This document shows, in pieces, positions 49,371-58,783 of a stretch of DNA of 64,000 nt. Source of the DNA: JAUIIK01 sp041390865 (GTDB taxonomy: Bacteria > Chloroflexota > Chloroflexia > Thermomicrobiales > CFX8); contig JAWKPC010000016.1 in assembly GCA_041390865.1 (NCBI GenBank), positions 1 through 64,000 of the forward strand, written 5' to 3'. Position 1 is the first letter of the stretch, and the number at the start of each line of letters is the position of its first letter. The position numbers and the translations under genes are program-made. The notes under the pieces were generated by a model that was not told the origin of the DNA, did not search any database, and saw nothing but the letters and a program-made list of their open reading frames with translations.

Positions 49371-51101
49371 CTAGCCGTCAATCACCGGCAGGACGATCCG
49401 CGACGGGTACGACGAGGAATGGTGAACGGTCTGCAGGGCACTGGCGACATCCGCTGAGCTACCGGGAAGCTCCCCGGTATTCGGATTGCGGTCGAACCGG
49501 GGGAAGTTGCTCGATGAGACCTCGACCCGGATGCGGTGACCCGGTTGGAAGACATTGCTCGTCGCCCAGAGGTCGATCTCATACTCGATCACCTCGTCGG
49601 GCTCGATCAGCTCCAGGTCGCTCATCGAATTGCGATAGCGGGCCCGGATGATCCCGTCGGTCAGACTGCGGGCGTAGCCGCAAGGATGGACATCAACCAG
49701 CTTGGCGGTCCAGTCGGTGTCCAGGGCTGACGAACTTGCATGGAGGATGACTTTGATCGGCCCGGTCACGTTGAGCGGTTGCTCCATCGGCTCTGAGCTG
49801 TAGACCAGGACATCCTCCCGGACCTCGACCGGCCGCTGATCGTAGGCGCCGCCCAGGCTCCAGACCGCGTTGCAGCATAGTCCGCCCCCTCGGGTCGGCA
49901 CCGGATTGAGCGGGTTGTAGACAAATGAATCCGGCGATTCCGAGCCCGGCTCCTGACGGCTCAACGTTCCATTGCCGTTGAGCGAGTTGGCGCTACCCTG
50001 ACTGTGGAAATGCCAGTCCTGATAGTCGGTCCCCGGCAGCGGCCAGCTATCGGCATGCCGCCAGGTATTGGTGCCCATCGTGAAGACGCGCACCGGAGGC
50101 TGGCTGTCGAGGTCCGTCTCCTCGCCGCGCAACCACTTGTCGTACCAGGCGATCTGCATTCCCTCGGCGTCGATGTAGGCGCCGGTCGAGCGGACCCCGA
50201 AGTCGAATTCGCCGATCGGGTTTCCGGCGGCCATGCCGCCGTGGTTCCAGGGGCCGATCATCAGCCGGTTCTGTCGCGATTCCGGCGTCGCGCCGTTCTC
50301 CCGCATACCGGTGAAGTTTTCGATCGTCCCGCCCAGGAAAATGTCGTACCAGCCGCCGATGTTGAACGCCGGGACTGTAAGCTTGTCATAACTCTTGGAC
50401 ACATCGATCGAACCCCAGAGATCGTCATCGTAGGTTGGATGATCGATCCAGCGATGGTAATAGGGCGCGTACTTCTTGAGGTTGGGATGATCGTTGAGCG
50501 GCAGTCGGCTGAACTCCGCGTCCATCGAGTCGACGGCGTCGATCAGTGACTCGTGCGTATCGGAGTAGAGGCCCGTCTCGCGGATGACCGTGTTGGTCGC
50601 GAGGACCGAGAGGGTCCATGAGAGGTTGAATTGTAGTTCGAACGCTCCACCCTGATAAGCCCAACCATCATGATAGTCGCTAGCGGTGACGACCGGGACG
50701 ATCGCCTTCAAGGCCTCGTGCCCGCTCAGCGCCGCCTGCCACTGGGTAAGGCCAACGTAAGAGCCGCCGAACATGCCGATGTTGCCGTCACACCAGGACT
50801 GGCTCACCAGCCATTCCAGGGTGTCATAGCCGTCCTGGCGCTCGTTGACGAATGTCTCGAATGGGCCCTCGGAGGTGAAGCGGCCGCGAACGTCCTGGAT
50901 CACGACGGCATAGCCGGCAGTGGCGGCGCGGACGACGAAGGGAGCCGGCCCGCGCAAGGCCTTGTCATATGGAGTCCGGGTCAGCAGGGTAGGGTACGGT
51001 CCCGGTCCGGCCGGTCGGTAGACATCGGCGAAGAGCGTCGTCCCATCACGCATCTGGACGGAAAGATTGCGGTCGACAGTCAGGCTCACGGCTTCCGGCA
51101 T
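49371..51101 (-). CDS. CocE/NonD family alpha/beta hydrolase (X-Pro dipeptidyl-peptidase S15 type)
   Basis: 576 residues, intact. Hydrolase core: MRDGTTLFADVYRP, YPTLLTRTPYDK, AVVIQDVRGRFTSEG, the nucleophile elbow GMFGGSYVGLTQ (Ser 114), an Asp/His pair further on (MIGPWNHGG), and a C-terminal jelly-roll (about 340-576) with VFTMGTNTWRHADSWPL and RIRVEVSSSNFPRFDRNPNTG. Family members hydrolyse esters (cocaine esterase, cephalosporin acylase) or X-Pro peptides. The substrate is not evident. No signal peptide. It is downstream of, and possibly co-oriented with, the rhodanese-CBS gene, with about 60 bases between. Confidence 0.9.
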   Translation of the reverse strand: MPEAVSLTVDRNLSVQMRDGTTLFADVYRPAGPGPYPTLLTRTPYDKALRGPAPFVVRAATAGYAVVIQDVRGRFTSEGPFETFVNERQDGYDTLEWLVSQSWCDGNIGMFGGSYVGLTQWQAALSGHEALKAIVPVVTASDYHDGWAYQGGAFELQFNLSWTLSVLATNTVIRETGLYSDTHESLIDAVDSMDAEFSRLPLNDHPNLKKYAPYYHRWIDHPTYDDDLWGSIDVSKSYDKLTVPAFNIGGWYDIFLGGTIENFTGMRENGATPESRQNRLMIGPWNHGGMAAGNPIGEFDFGVRSTGAYIDAEGMQIAWYDKWLRGEETDLDSQPPVRVFTMGTNTWRHADSWPLPGTDYQDWHFHSQGSANSLNGNGTLSRQEPGSESPDSFVYNPLNPVPTRGGGLCCNAVWSLGGAYDQRPVEVREDVLVYSSEPMEQPLNVTGPIKVILHASSSALDTDWTAKLVDVHPCGYARSLTDGIIRARYRNSMSDLELIEPDEVIEYEIDLWATSNVFQPGHRIRVEVSSSNFPRFDRNPNTGELPGSSADVASALQTVHHSSSYPSRIVLPVIDG

Positions 51102-51160
51102 CGCGCCACCTCGTATTCAGCTTCGAGCGAATTCGTGGTGGCATCGTAGCAGGAAGCGTT

Positions 51161-51854
51161 CTAGCTTTCGCCCTTCACTTCGCGGGCGACGACATCGCGG
51201 TAGATCAAGCCGATCAGCTTGCCCTTGGGGTCTGCGATGACGACCTGTTCCAGATCATGTTCTTCCATGTAGTCCAGCGCTTCCGACGGATCCCTGATTC
51301 GCCCGATAGGTCTTCGGGCCAAGCTCCATGACCGACTCGACGGTATCGGCTTCGGCTTTGTCGGCAGCCTCGCGCGTCAACAAACCGACGACTGTCCCGT
51401 CACCTGTGACGACGACACCGGCCTGTCGCTCGTACTGATCGATCAGCTTGACGGCGTCGTTGGGCGACATCCCGAGGTTGAGCAGTGCCGGTTCCATCGC
51501 CAGGATCCCGGCAGTCATCCGGTCCGCTTCTTCCCCCTCAGTGGGAAGCCCGCGGCTCATCCAGTCCATCTTGCCGTCGGCATAGTCCCAGACATCTTCA
51601 AAGCCAAATGCTTCGAGCAGCGCCGCTGCTCGCGGGCTCATGTCTCAGTACGCGTCCCAACAGTAGACGGCGACCGGCTTCGAGGAATCCAGCCGCTCGA
51701 CCGTGTCGCGATTCAGCATCGTCAGCGGCAGGCTCTCCGCGCCGGCAATATGAATGCGCTCATACTCCTCCGCGCCCAGCACCTCGACGAGCTGCAGGCC
51801 GTCCGCTGCGTCTGCAATTTCTTCATGTCCGACGGTACGTACCACGGTTCGCAT
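51161..51854 (-). CDS. rhodanese-CBS domain protein with in-frame TGA at a Cys position
   Basis: ATG at 51854. Residues 1-69 are a rhodanese domain start (VVRTVGHEEIADAADG, AGAESLPLTMLNRDTVERL, VAVYCWDAY). A TGA follows at 51647-51645, then the same frame continues DMSPRAAALLEAFGFEDVWDYADGKMDWMSRGLP. From memory, related rhodanese-CBS proteins read YC-x4-C-x2-S here, so TGA stands for the second Cys. A CBS pair follows (SPNDAVKLIDQYERQAGVVVTGDGTVVGLLTRE), broken by one indel at about 51300. It resumes IRDPSEALDYMEEHDLEQVVIADPKGKLIGL and ends at the TAG at 51161. Rhodanese transfers sulfane sulfur, and CBS domains bind adenine nucleotides. See the hairpin at 51614-51632. Confidence 0.75.
51614..51632 (-). 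promoter_or_regulatory. perfect hairpin 12 nt downstream of the in-frame TGA (SECIS-like candidate)
   Basis: In transcript orientation: TGA, 12 bases, CGAGCAGC-GGC-GCTGCTCG (8-bp perfect stem, 3-base loop starting with G). The distance from TGA to the loop is 20 bases and a G opens the loop, both compatible with bacterial selenocysteine insertion elements. It also encodes ordinary Arg-Ala-Ala-Ala-Leu-Leu-Glu residues, so chance formation is possible. Confidence 0.35.
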
Positions 51855-52077
51855 GCCTTTCAGTTGGCGGGATAGTCTGTACTAATGATCTGACACAGTG
51901 CCCGCAGATTCCATCTGCTTCGACCCATTCCGTCGGCACAATTCGGGACACCCGGCGGCGTTCCCGGGCCTGATCTCGGGTAAGCCGGCGTCCTCTCCCG
52001 TCCTCATGCGACCAGAACTTCACCGAAGCACCTTCGGCCTGGCGCAAGCGTCGAGCGCACCTGCCGCACAGGCTCAA
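51823..52077 (-). CDS. small protein with two CxxC pairs (zinc-ribbon candidate)
   Basis: 84 residues from a TTG at 52077, no clear ribosome site. LCGRCARRLRQAEG opens it and GICGHCVRSL lies near residue 57, two CxxC knuckles separated by about 50 basic residues (KFWSHEDGRGRRLTRDQARERRRVSRIVPTEWV). Such spacing could bind one zinc ion. The last 32 bases overlap the rhodanese start on the same strand. Whether it is translated is uncertain. No other gene is supported between 51855 and 52207. Confidence 0.4.
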   Translation of the reverse strand: MSLCGRCARRLRQAEGASVKFWSHEDGRGRRLTRDQARERRRVSRIVPTEWVEADGICGHCVRSLVQTIPPTERHANRGTYRRT

Positions 52078-52207
52078 CGAAGTCAGCAGTCCAGGAGGAA
52101 AGTCATGGATTTCCGGAAAGAGTGTTCAGGACGTATTCCACCTGCTGTATCTTCAGCACATTGTGAGATGCAGATTTTCTAGCAGTTGCCTGATGGGATG
52201 ACCTGAC

Positions 52208-52588
52208 ATGGACCTCGCGCCGCTCAGCCGACGAGAACGCGAGATCATGGACGTGCTCTACCGGCACGGCCAGGCGACAGCGCGGACAGTCCAGCGTGAG
52301 ATCGACGATCCGCCCAGCTACTCGGCGGTCCGGGCGACGTTGCGGGTACTCGAAGAGAAGGGCCACGTCAGCCACCGCAGACGCGGACGCAGCTATCTCT
52401 ACGAGCCGGCAGTCGCCGCCCCATCCGCCCGCGATGCGGCGGTTAAACGTCTCGTTGATGTCTTCTTCGGAGGGTCGACCGCGAATGCGATTCTGGCCAT
52501 GATCGACGAACGTGCCGCGAATCTGGACGACGCCGAGATCGCACGGATCGAAGCAATGATCGAAGAAGCCAGGGAGGAGGGTCGATAA
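52208..52588 (+). CDS. BlaI/MecI/CopY family repressor
   Basis: 126 residues. A winged-helix DNA-binding domain: PLSRREREIMDVLYRHGQATARTVQREI, SYSAVRATLRVLEEKGHVSHRRRGRSYLYEP, then a C-terminal dimerisation helix region (ARDAAVKRLVDVFFGGSTANAILAM...). BlaI-type repressors are inactivated by proteolysis triggered by their M56 partner. The M56 gene follows 38 bases downstream, so this is the usual repressor-sensor pair. The operator is probably within the 130 bases upstream but I cannot identify a TACA-n3-TGTA-type site with confidence. Confidence 0.9.
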   Translation: MDLAPLSRREREIMDVLYRHGQATARTVQREIDDPPSYSAVRATLRVLEEKGHVSHRRRGRSYLYEPAVAAPSARDAAVKRLVDVFFGGSTANAILAMIDERAANLDDAEIARIEAMIEEAREEGR

Positions 52589-52626
52589 TCGACCCGATTG
52601 CCTTCGGTTCCCAATGGTTCGGCTTC

Positions 52627-54907
52627 ATGGCTCCGGCCGCGATCAGAGGGATCGTAATCCTGGTCATCACCTGGGCGATCGTCTCGTTACTGCGCCGCCA
52701 GGCGGCCAATCTGCGGTCGCTTGTCTGGACCATCGGGCTTGCTGCGGCGCTGATTGCACCGCTGCTGGGCTACCAGCCCGTCACGTTCGACGTTGACATC
52801 CCGAACGCCGTTCGCGCCCGATTCAGCACGGAGCAGCAGCCGGCCGCGTCTGAGCTCAAGGTCGTCCCACTCTCTCTTTCCGATTCTCAAGCAGACGCCG
52901 CTCGCCTCAAAGGTGGTCGAACCACCGGATCGGTCGGCATCACGGTGTCGGACACGCCCGGACAAGCCCCGGTCCGGCCCCCGAAGCAAGCTCAGAATCA
53001 ATCACCGGGCCAATCTCAGGGACGACCGCTCGGCAGGAAACTCCCGGCCGTGACCACCGCTACGACCGCAACGCCGGCACTTCCCACTCCGACACGGGGA
53101 ATCTCCGACTGGATCACCGGAATTCTCGGCCTGGTCTGGCTCGGAGGACCTTTCTGCTGGCCACTCGACTCGCGTTCAGGCTGATCCGTCTAGCCTATCG
53201 ATCGCAACGCCTCGACACGATCGGTAGCGGGCCCTGGTTCGACGATGCCAGGCGTATTGCCGGCGAGTTCGGACTCTTGCGAAGCGTCAGGCTCGTCATC
53301 GGAGAGCCGGGCACCAGCCCGCAAACCTGGGGGACGCTGGCGCCGACCATCTCGATTCCATTCGACGCTGGCGTTCCCGACCAGTTAGCGCGGCAGGTGG
53401 TTCTCCGGCACGAGATGGCGCATATCGTGCGCTTCGATGCGTTGAGATTGACCACCGAGCGGTTGTTGACCGCGCTCTACTGGTGGAATCCGCTGGTCTG
53501 GTTGGCCGGAAAACACGCCCATCTCGATCGAGAGCAAGCCTGCGACGACATCGTGCTGCTGCGTGGCGCCCAGCCGTCAGCGTACGCGAATCAACTGCTG
53601 CTCCAGGCTTGCGGGATACAGTACCGGCAAGCCGAGCCGGAGGGCGCTTCGCTGCTATCCGCCGTCGATGGGCCGCTCGTCCGCAGGATCGGCCGGATTC
53701 TCGATCCGCATGCTCGCCGTCAGAGACCGTCGACGTTCATGCTGGCGCCGCTGATCCTTGCGATCGTCCTGGTTTCCTCCGGTGTCTCGGCAATCGGCGT
53801 TACCGTCGAAAGCAAGGAAGCGTTCAGCGCTTCCGACAACCTGGCGGAAAACGTCGAGATCAGTGTCGACGGGGACACGACCACGATCGAAATCCACAAT
53901 ACTGCAGGGAAACTCACGGCAACGATTCACGGCGAAGTGAGATTTAGCGCTGATCATGAGATCGAGAGAATCTCCCCTGGCGGCTCGTTCACCGTTCTCG
54001 ACGAACGCGTTAAGCCTCGACAAGTGATCGCCTTCAAGCAGGGCGATTCCGAAGTCTTCACGACCTATCTGACCGATGATGGGGCACAGCCCCTCGACCG
54101 CGTAGGCCATGCCTGGCTGGACGCTGCGTTGCTCGAACTCTTCCGCCTGGCTGGTGTCGCCGCACCCCAGCGGGTCAACCGGATCCTCAGGGCAAGCGGC
54201 GCTACCGGTATTCTCGCGGAGGTCGAGCAGATCCCCTCGGACTACGTGCGCGCGACCTACCTCAATCTGGCCATGCGCCATCATGAGATGGACGACGATG
54301 GCCGGGCACTGCTGCTCGCTAGCCTCGGTAAGACGGTCGAGAACGAATCCGAACGCACCCGGCTCATCATCTCGCTCGAGTCCGGACGGCTCACGGCAAC
54401 CCCGGCGGTTCGTAACGCGACGCTCGAAGCCGTCGCAACGTTGAACGATTCCCCGGCGGATCAGCGGCGCGCTCTCGAACATGTGGTCCTGGCGGCGGCA
54501 TGAACGACGAGGAAGCTATCTCGTCAAGACCCTGGAGTTGTATCCGCAGGGATAGAGAGCGACGCCGAGCTCGGTGCGGTTTTCTGGCCGTCGCCGCGCC
54601 GTTCGTGCCGGGCGAGGGCGGCGCGGCGCTCGATGCATGGATCGCAGCGTCGGAATCGATTCAGAGTAATGCCGAGCGTGGACAGGCGATCCGGGCGATG
54701 CTCCGACGATCGGATACGACAGGCGATCTGACGATCCCGCTAATCGAGTCGGCCGCCGAAATCGAGAGTGATACTGAGAAGGCACAGCTGCTGATCGACG
54801 TGGTCTCTCACTACCGGGGATCGAAGGAAGAACACTCCGCCTACCAGGCAACCGCCGCGACGATCGGCACGGACATCGAGCGTGAACGAGCCCTGGACGC
54901 GCTATAG
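52627..54907 (+). CDS. M56 (BlaR1-like) metallopeptidase sensor with helical C-terminal repeats (frameshifted)
   Basis: The N-terminus (frame of 52627) has two membrane helices (GIVILVITWAIVSLL, SLVWTIGLAAALIAPLLG), a Pro/Gln/Thr-rich loop and a further helix. After an indel near 53155 the frame of 53277 carries the zinc-protease motif HEMAHIVRFDAL, YWWNPLVWLAGKHAHLDREQACDD and a fourth helix. A beta-rich stretch (TIEIHNTAGKLTATI) and helical repeats follow to 54503. The repeats continue in other frames (GSYLVKTLELYPQG, FVPGEGGAALDAWIAASES, then YRGSKEEHSAYQATAATI) to the stop at 54907. At least three indels are needed. Full length would be about 760 residues. The sensor normally cleaves or releases the BlaI repressor encoded upstream. 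The signal is unknown, since a penicillin-binding domain is not seen. Confidence 0.75.
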
Positions 54908-55115
54908 GTTCGGAAATATCCGGTCTCTCACCGCTTGCTATACCAGCGTCGTTGTCCTGACGATGCTCGGACGCATCGATCTGGGCAAACACTGGCCAGT
55001 TGACACCATTGCCGGTGTTCTCGCTGGGCTAATCGCCGCACGACTGCTGACGATGCTCCACGATTGGCTCGAAAACCGCTCACACGAGTGGAGCCCCTCC
55101 CCGGCCGGCGGCTGA
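54882..55115 (+). pseudogene. PAP2-type phosphatase, C-terminal fragment
   Basis: The segment RSLTACYTSVVVLTMLG...LGKHWPVDTIAGVLAGLIAARLLTMLHDWLE is the last part of a PAP2/phosphatidic-acid phosphatase: the HWPxD motif with its catalytic His and two membrane helices. The first 120-150 residues of such a protein are missing, and the fragment starts inside the end of the M56 gene. A deletion, a misassembly or a truncated remnant are all possible. Unlikely to be active alone. Confidence 0.55.
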
Positions 55116-55201
55116 GACAGCTTCGACTCGCTGGAGGAGCTCCGCGACGAATCCGATGCTGCCGGTAGCGTAGGGATGATGAACTCGCCACCTTTCGGAG
55201 G

Positions 55202-56968
55202 TCAGTCGCCGGTATCGCCAGGGACGGTGAAGCTGTACCGCATCACTTCGTCCTCTTCGTAGGTCCGGCCACTCAGCGTGACGTCGATCGTCGTCCCGTT
55301 GTCTTCAACCGTTACCAGCCCGAACTGGCCGCCTGATGTGTGGACCCCTTCGCTGTACGGGCCGCCTTTGGGATTGCCGGGGCGATCCAGCGGCGCGGCC
55401 TGGAAGACCGGGAAGGCCGCTCCGCCATTCGTCGAGAAGTCGCTGTTCGTTCCGTCGTCGATCGCCAGCATGTGAGCGTCACCGGAGATCATCAGCAGCC
55501 CTTCAATGTTGTTGTCGGCGATGAAGTTGGCGATCTCTTCGCGTTCGGTGGTGTAGCCGCCCCAGTCGTCCGCACCGTCTGCCTTCGCGGCGATCCACGG
55601 GACAGACTGGACCCAGACGATCAGCGGGTATTTGCCATTGGCGTCAAGCATCTGCTGCTTCAGCCACGCCTTCTGCTCGGCACCGAACATCGATTTCTCG
55701 GCGTTGTCGGGATCGGACGCGGGAGACTTCTCGGACCGCCCGTCGGTCACGATGAACCGCACCCGGCCGATAGTGAACGCCTGATAGATCGGGCCAACGT
55801 CGCCCTCGACGGCGAGTGGATAGGACGGCGCCCATTCGCGGTAGACCGTTTGCGCCGCGTCCCGGCTTGGGGATGTCCGGTCGCTGTCGTTGGAACCGTA
55901 GTCGTGGTCGTCCCACATATAGACCGTCGGACGCGAACGGTAGAGCGCGGATTGAGCGGGCGAGGTCAGGAACGTCGTATAGGCGTCATGGAACAAACCC
56001 GGATCGTTCTCCCCGATGTCCACATAGGCGATGTCGCCAGTAATCATGAAGAAGAGCGGGTCCAGATCGCGGATGGCGTCAAAGACTTGTCCGTTCGAAT
56101 CAGTAATCGCGCAGCTGCCGGCAGCGAACGAGAACGAGTACGGGCCGACTGCGGGGGTATGGAACTGCCCCTGACGCAGATCATCAACGGTGCCGCCTAC
56201 CTCGACGTCATAGTAGTAATGAGTATCCGGTTCGAGCCCGTCAGCCAGGAAGGTCACGACCCGCAGGTTTTCCGCCTCGGTCGCCGTCTGCGGGCCGATG
56301 CGTGTCGGATTGGTCATGTCGCTGGAGGTGTCGACCAGCAGATAGACAGCGTCGCTGTCGTGCGCGATCCGGGCCGTTACGGCGATGGAATCGTCGGTCA
56401 AGCTACCCGACCACACCCACTCGATCACCGTCACCGGCAAGGGCGTCAATGCCGATGCCGGATGGCTCGGCCCCATGTAAGTCGCGTAGACCTGATAGGT
56501 CGTATAGAGCGCCGAACCGAGGATGAGGCTCAACGCGACGGCAAGAGCGACGATCCTGCGGACCGGCTGCGTTCGCTGCCAGTCCAGCCAGTAGAGGAAG
56601 GCAGGAACGAAGAAGATTTGCCCGATCAGAAAGGCTTCGGGCGGCGTGTGCTCGATCGCGGCCAGCGCGCCCAGTCCAGCAGCGCCAATGGTGATGATCG
56701 ACGCGCCAAGAGCCTGCCAGCGCCAGGCCGCGAGCTCACCCAGGATGACGACGCCGAAGAGGATCAACTGAACCGATACTTCCCAACTCTGCTGATCGAG
56801 CCCTCTCGGCATCCCTCCCTGGAGCGCCAGGATCGCGAAGACTGTCGTCGCGGCGGCGAGCCAGATGCGCGCCGTCCAGCGTATCCCGAAACCGAGCGCG
56901 TCCGAGATGCGAAATGGCCAGATCTTGGGTCGCCAGGGAGTCGTTTGGAGATGAGTCGTGGTGCTCAT
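55202..56968 (-). CDS. PhoD-like metallophosphatase with N-terminal membrane domain
   Basis: 588 residues. An N-terminal block of about five hydrophobic helices (about 30-165) is followed by a PhoD N-terminal beta-domain (about 180-275), then the phosphatase core: SFAAGSCAITDSNGQ, FFMITGDIAYVDIGEND, VYMWDDHDYGSNDSD, RFIVTDGRSEKSPAS, LMISGDAHMLAID. These hold the metal-binding Asp/His residues. It probably hydrolyses phosphate mono- or diesters outside the membrane. The usual Tat signal of PhoD is replaced by the helical block, so the enzyme is membrane-anchored. Intact frame, no close partner gene. Confidence 0.85.
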   Translation of the reverse strand: MSTTTHLQTTPWRPKIWPFRISDALGFGIRWTARIWLAAATTVFAILALQGGMPRGLDQQSWEVSVQLILFGVVILGELAAWRWQALGASIITIGAAGLGALAAIEHTPPEAFLIGQIFFVPAFLYWLDWQRTQPVRRIVALAVALSLILGSALYTTYQVYATYMGPSHPASALTPLPVTVIEWVWSGSLTDDSIAVTARIAHDSDAVYLLVDTSSDMTNPTRIGPQTATEAENLRVVTFLADGLEPDTHYYYDVEVGGTVDDLRQGQFHTPAVGPYSFSFAAGSCAITDSNGQVFDAIRDLDPLFFMITGDIAYVDIGENDPGLFHDAYTTFLTSPAQSALYRSRPTVYMWDDHDYGSNDSDRTSPSRDAAQTVYREWAPSYPLAVEGDVGPIYQAFTIGRVRFIVTDGRSEKSPASDPDNAEKSMFGAEQKAWLKQQMLDANGKYPLIVWVQSVPWIAAKADGADDWGGYTTEREEIANFIADNNIEGLLMISGDAHMLAIDDGTNSDFSTNGGAAFPVFQAAPLDRPGNPKGGPYSEGVHTSGGQFGLVTVEDNGTTIDVTLSGRTYEEDEVMRYSFTVPGDTGD

Positions 56969-57115
56969 GACAGCCTCCTCGCCCGCCGCCCGTGACGAAG
57001 CGGCGGCTACCGCCTCATTCTGACGGAGGGTTCATGACAGAGGCATCTACGGGACGGGTGACGCCGTCTCAACATCGCAACATTTCCGGATTGCGGCCGG
57101 CAATCCGCTGTCTGG

Positions 57116-58783
57116 CTAGTGGGAACGGGCGGTACGCAAGGCATTCAGGATGCCCGAGACGCGCCGCCAGATGAGATGGACTTCCTGGACATCGAAGCGG
57201 ACGAGTCCGGCGGCATAGATCACGGCGCCGGCGGCGACGGGGATCGCGACGATCAGGATCTCGCGGACGAGCTTTCCGACACCCTCCATCTCGGGTAAGC
57301 CATAGCTCAAACCCAGCGCCAGGAGCCCGGCCACGGCCGCCATCACCAGGCTCACGCCGACGCAGACCTTCAACGTACGGGCCATCTGCCCGTCATCCAG
57401 CGGCTCGCCGGCAAGCAAGCGCCGCATCAGCCAGATCATGACGAGCGCGTGGAACGTGAACTGGGCGGAGTTCGCGAGCACCAGGCCAGCCATGTCCAGC
57501 GACCGGTAAAGCGTGAGGGCGAATCCGAAATAGACCGCGACCGCCAGCACCCCGACGAGCTGGGGGATCTTCGTGTTCTGGCGGGCGTAATACGCGAAGA
57601 TCAGCACCTGATCGAACGCGGCGAAGAAGGTTCCCGGCAGATAGAGCAAAAGTGCGAGCCAGATCAGCTCGGCGCCGTCCCGGGTTGTCGCGCCGTGGAA
57701 GAACAGCAGTTGGACGATCGGCCAGGAGAGGACGGCCATCCCAAAGGCCGCCGGAACCACGAGCACCGTCACCATCCGCAATCCACGCGCCAGCGTCGCC
57801 CGGTAGGCAACTTCGTTCCCGGCCGAAAAATGCCGGGAAAGGGCCGGCAAGGCCGCCAGCGAGATCGCCGCGGCGACGAGCCCGAGAATCATCTGGTTCA
57901 GCGTCGTCGCATAGCGCATCGCCCCGAGAGCATCCTCATTGATTCGCCAGGCGAGGTTGCGGTCGACGATCAAGGCGAAGGTATTGGCGAAAAGCCCGAC
58001 GAAGATCGGAAGGTAAAGCAGGTAGATGCGTTTGATCGCGGGATGCCGAATACGCAGGTTCGGTTTCGGCATCGCGTCCTTCAGGCCCGGAAGCTGGATC
58101 GCGACGAGCAGCAGGGCGCCGAGCACGATGCCGAGCACCAGCGACCGCACGCCCAGGGTCGTGCGGCCCAGGGTAATCGCGGCGAAAACAATCGCCGCGT
58201 TTCGGACCGAAAGCGACAGTGCCGGGCGGGTAAACCGCTGGAGAGCATAGAGCGTCGCCATCAGGACGGTTGAAATCGCAAGTAACCAGACAGCCGGCAG
58301 GATGAGCCGGACCATTTGCACCGTCAGGTCAACGACCTCCTGGCTGCGCGCCTGGTCGGCCGCGCCAAGTTCCGTCATCACGAATACCGCCGACGGCGCG
58401 AACACTTCCAGGAAGACGATCACCGCCCCGATACCGAGCGCCGAGATCACCAACAGCGTGCCGGTGATCTCGCGCAGTTCTTCCCGCTGATCCTCGCCTG
58501 CAAACTCGCTCAGCACCGGGATCAACGCGGCCTGCATCATGCCGCTGATGACCAGATCGAAGAGCATCGTATGGATGTTGTCGGCGATCGTGAAGGCCGC
58601 GACGGCGTCGCCCGTCCCGAAGAGATAGGCCGTGACCTGTTCGCGAACCAGGCCCAGCACGCGCGAGAGAATCGTCCCGACCATGAGCAACGCCGCGGCA
58701 GTCCCGATTCCGGCAGACGGGGCGCTCTCGGGAGGTGGCGCGGCAGGCGTCGCCGGTCCTGCGTCTGCCCGGACCCGGCTCAC
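57116..58783 (-). CDS. murJ: MurJ/MviN lipid II flippase
   Basis: 555 residues with about 14 membrane helices. The N-terminal signature AALLMVGTILSRVLGLVREQVTAYLFG and DNIHTMLFDLVISGMMQAALIPVLSEF is classic for MurJ/MviN. It moves lipid-linked peptidoglycan precursor (or a related lipid-linked glycan) across the cytoplasmic membrane. The GTG start overlaps the stop of the heptose adenylyltransferase gene (GTGA, 58780-58783), so the genes are coupled. It belongs to a surface-glycan cluster running to 61786, and a flippase for that glycan rather than for peptidoglycan is possible. Confidence 0.88.
   Translation of the reverse strand: MSRVRADAGPATPAAPPPESAPSAGIGTAAALLMVGTILSRVLGLVREQVTAYLFGTGDAVAAFTIADNIHTMLFDLVISGMMQAALIPVLSEFAGEDQREELREITGTLLVISALGIGAVIVFLEVFAPSAVFVMTELGAADQARSQEVVDLTVQMVRLILPAVWLLAISTVLMATLYALQRFTRPALSLSVRNAAIVFAAITLGRTTLGVRSLVLGIVLGALLLVAIQLPGLKDAMPKPNLRIRHPAIKRIYLLYLPIFVGLFANTFALIVDRNLAWRINEDALGAMRYATTLNQMILGLVAAAISLAALPALSRHFSAGNEVAYRATLARGLRMVTVLVVPAAFGMAVLSWPIVQLLFFHGATTRDGAELIWLALLLYLPGTFFAAFDQVLIFAYYARQNTKIPQLVGVLAVAVYFGFALTLYRSLDMAGLVLANSAQFTFHALVMIWLMRRLLAGEPLDDGQMARTLKVCVGVSLVMAAVAGLLALGLSYGLPEMEGVGKLVREILIVAIPVAAGAVIYAAGLVRFDVQEVHLIWRRVSGILNALRTARSH

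Noticed and set aside
55340..56995. 551-residue plus-strand frame opposite the PhoD gene
   Set aside because: Antisense shadow; the metallophosphatase motifs are on the minus strand.
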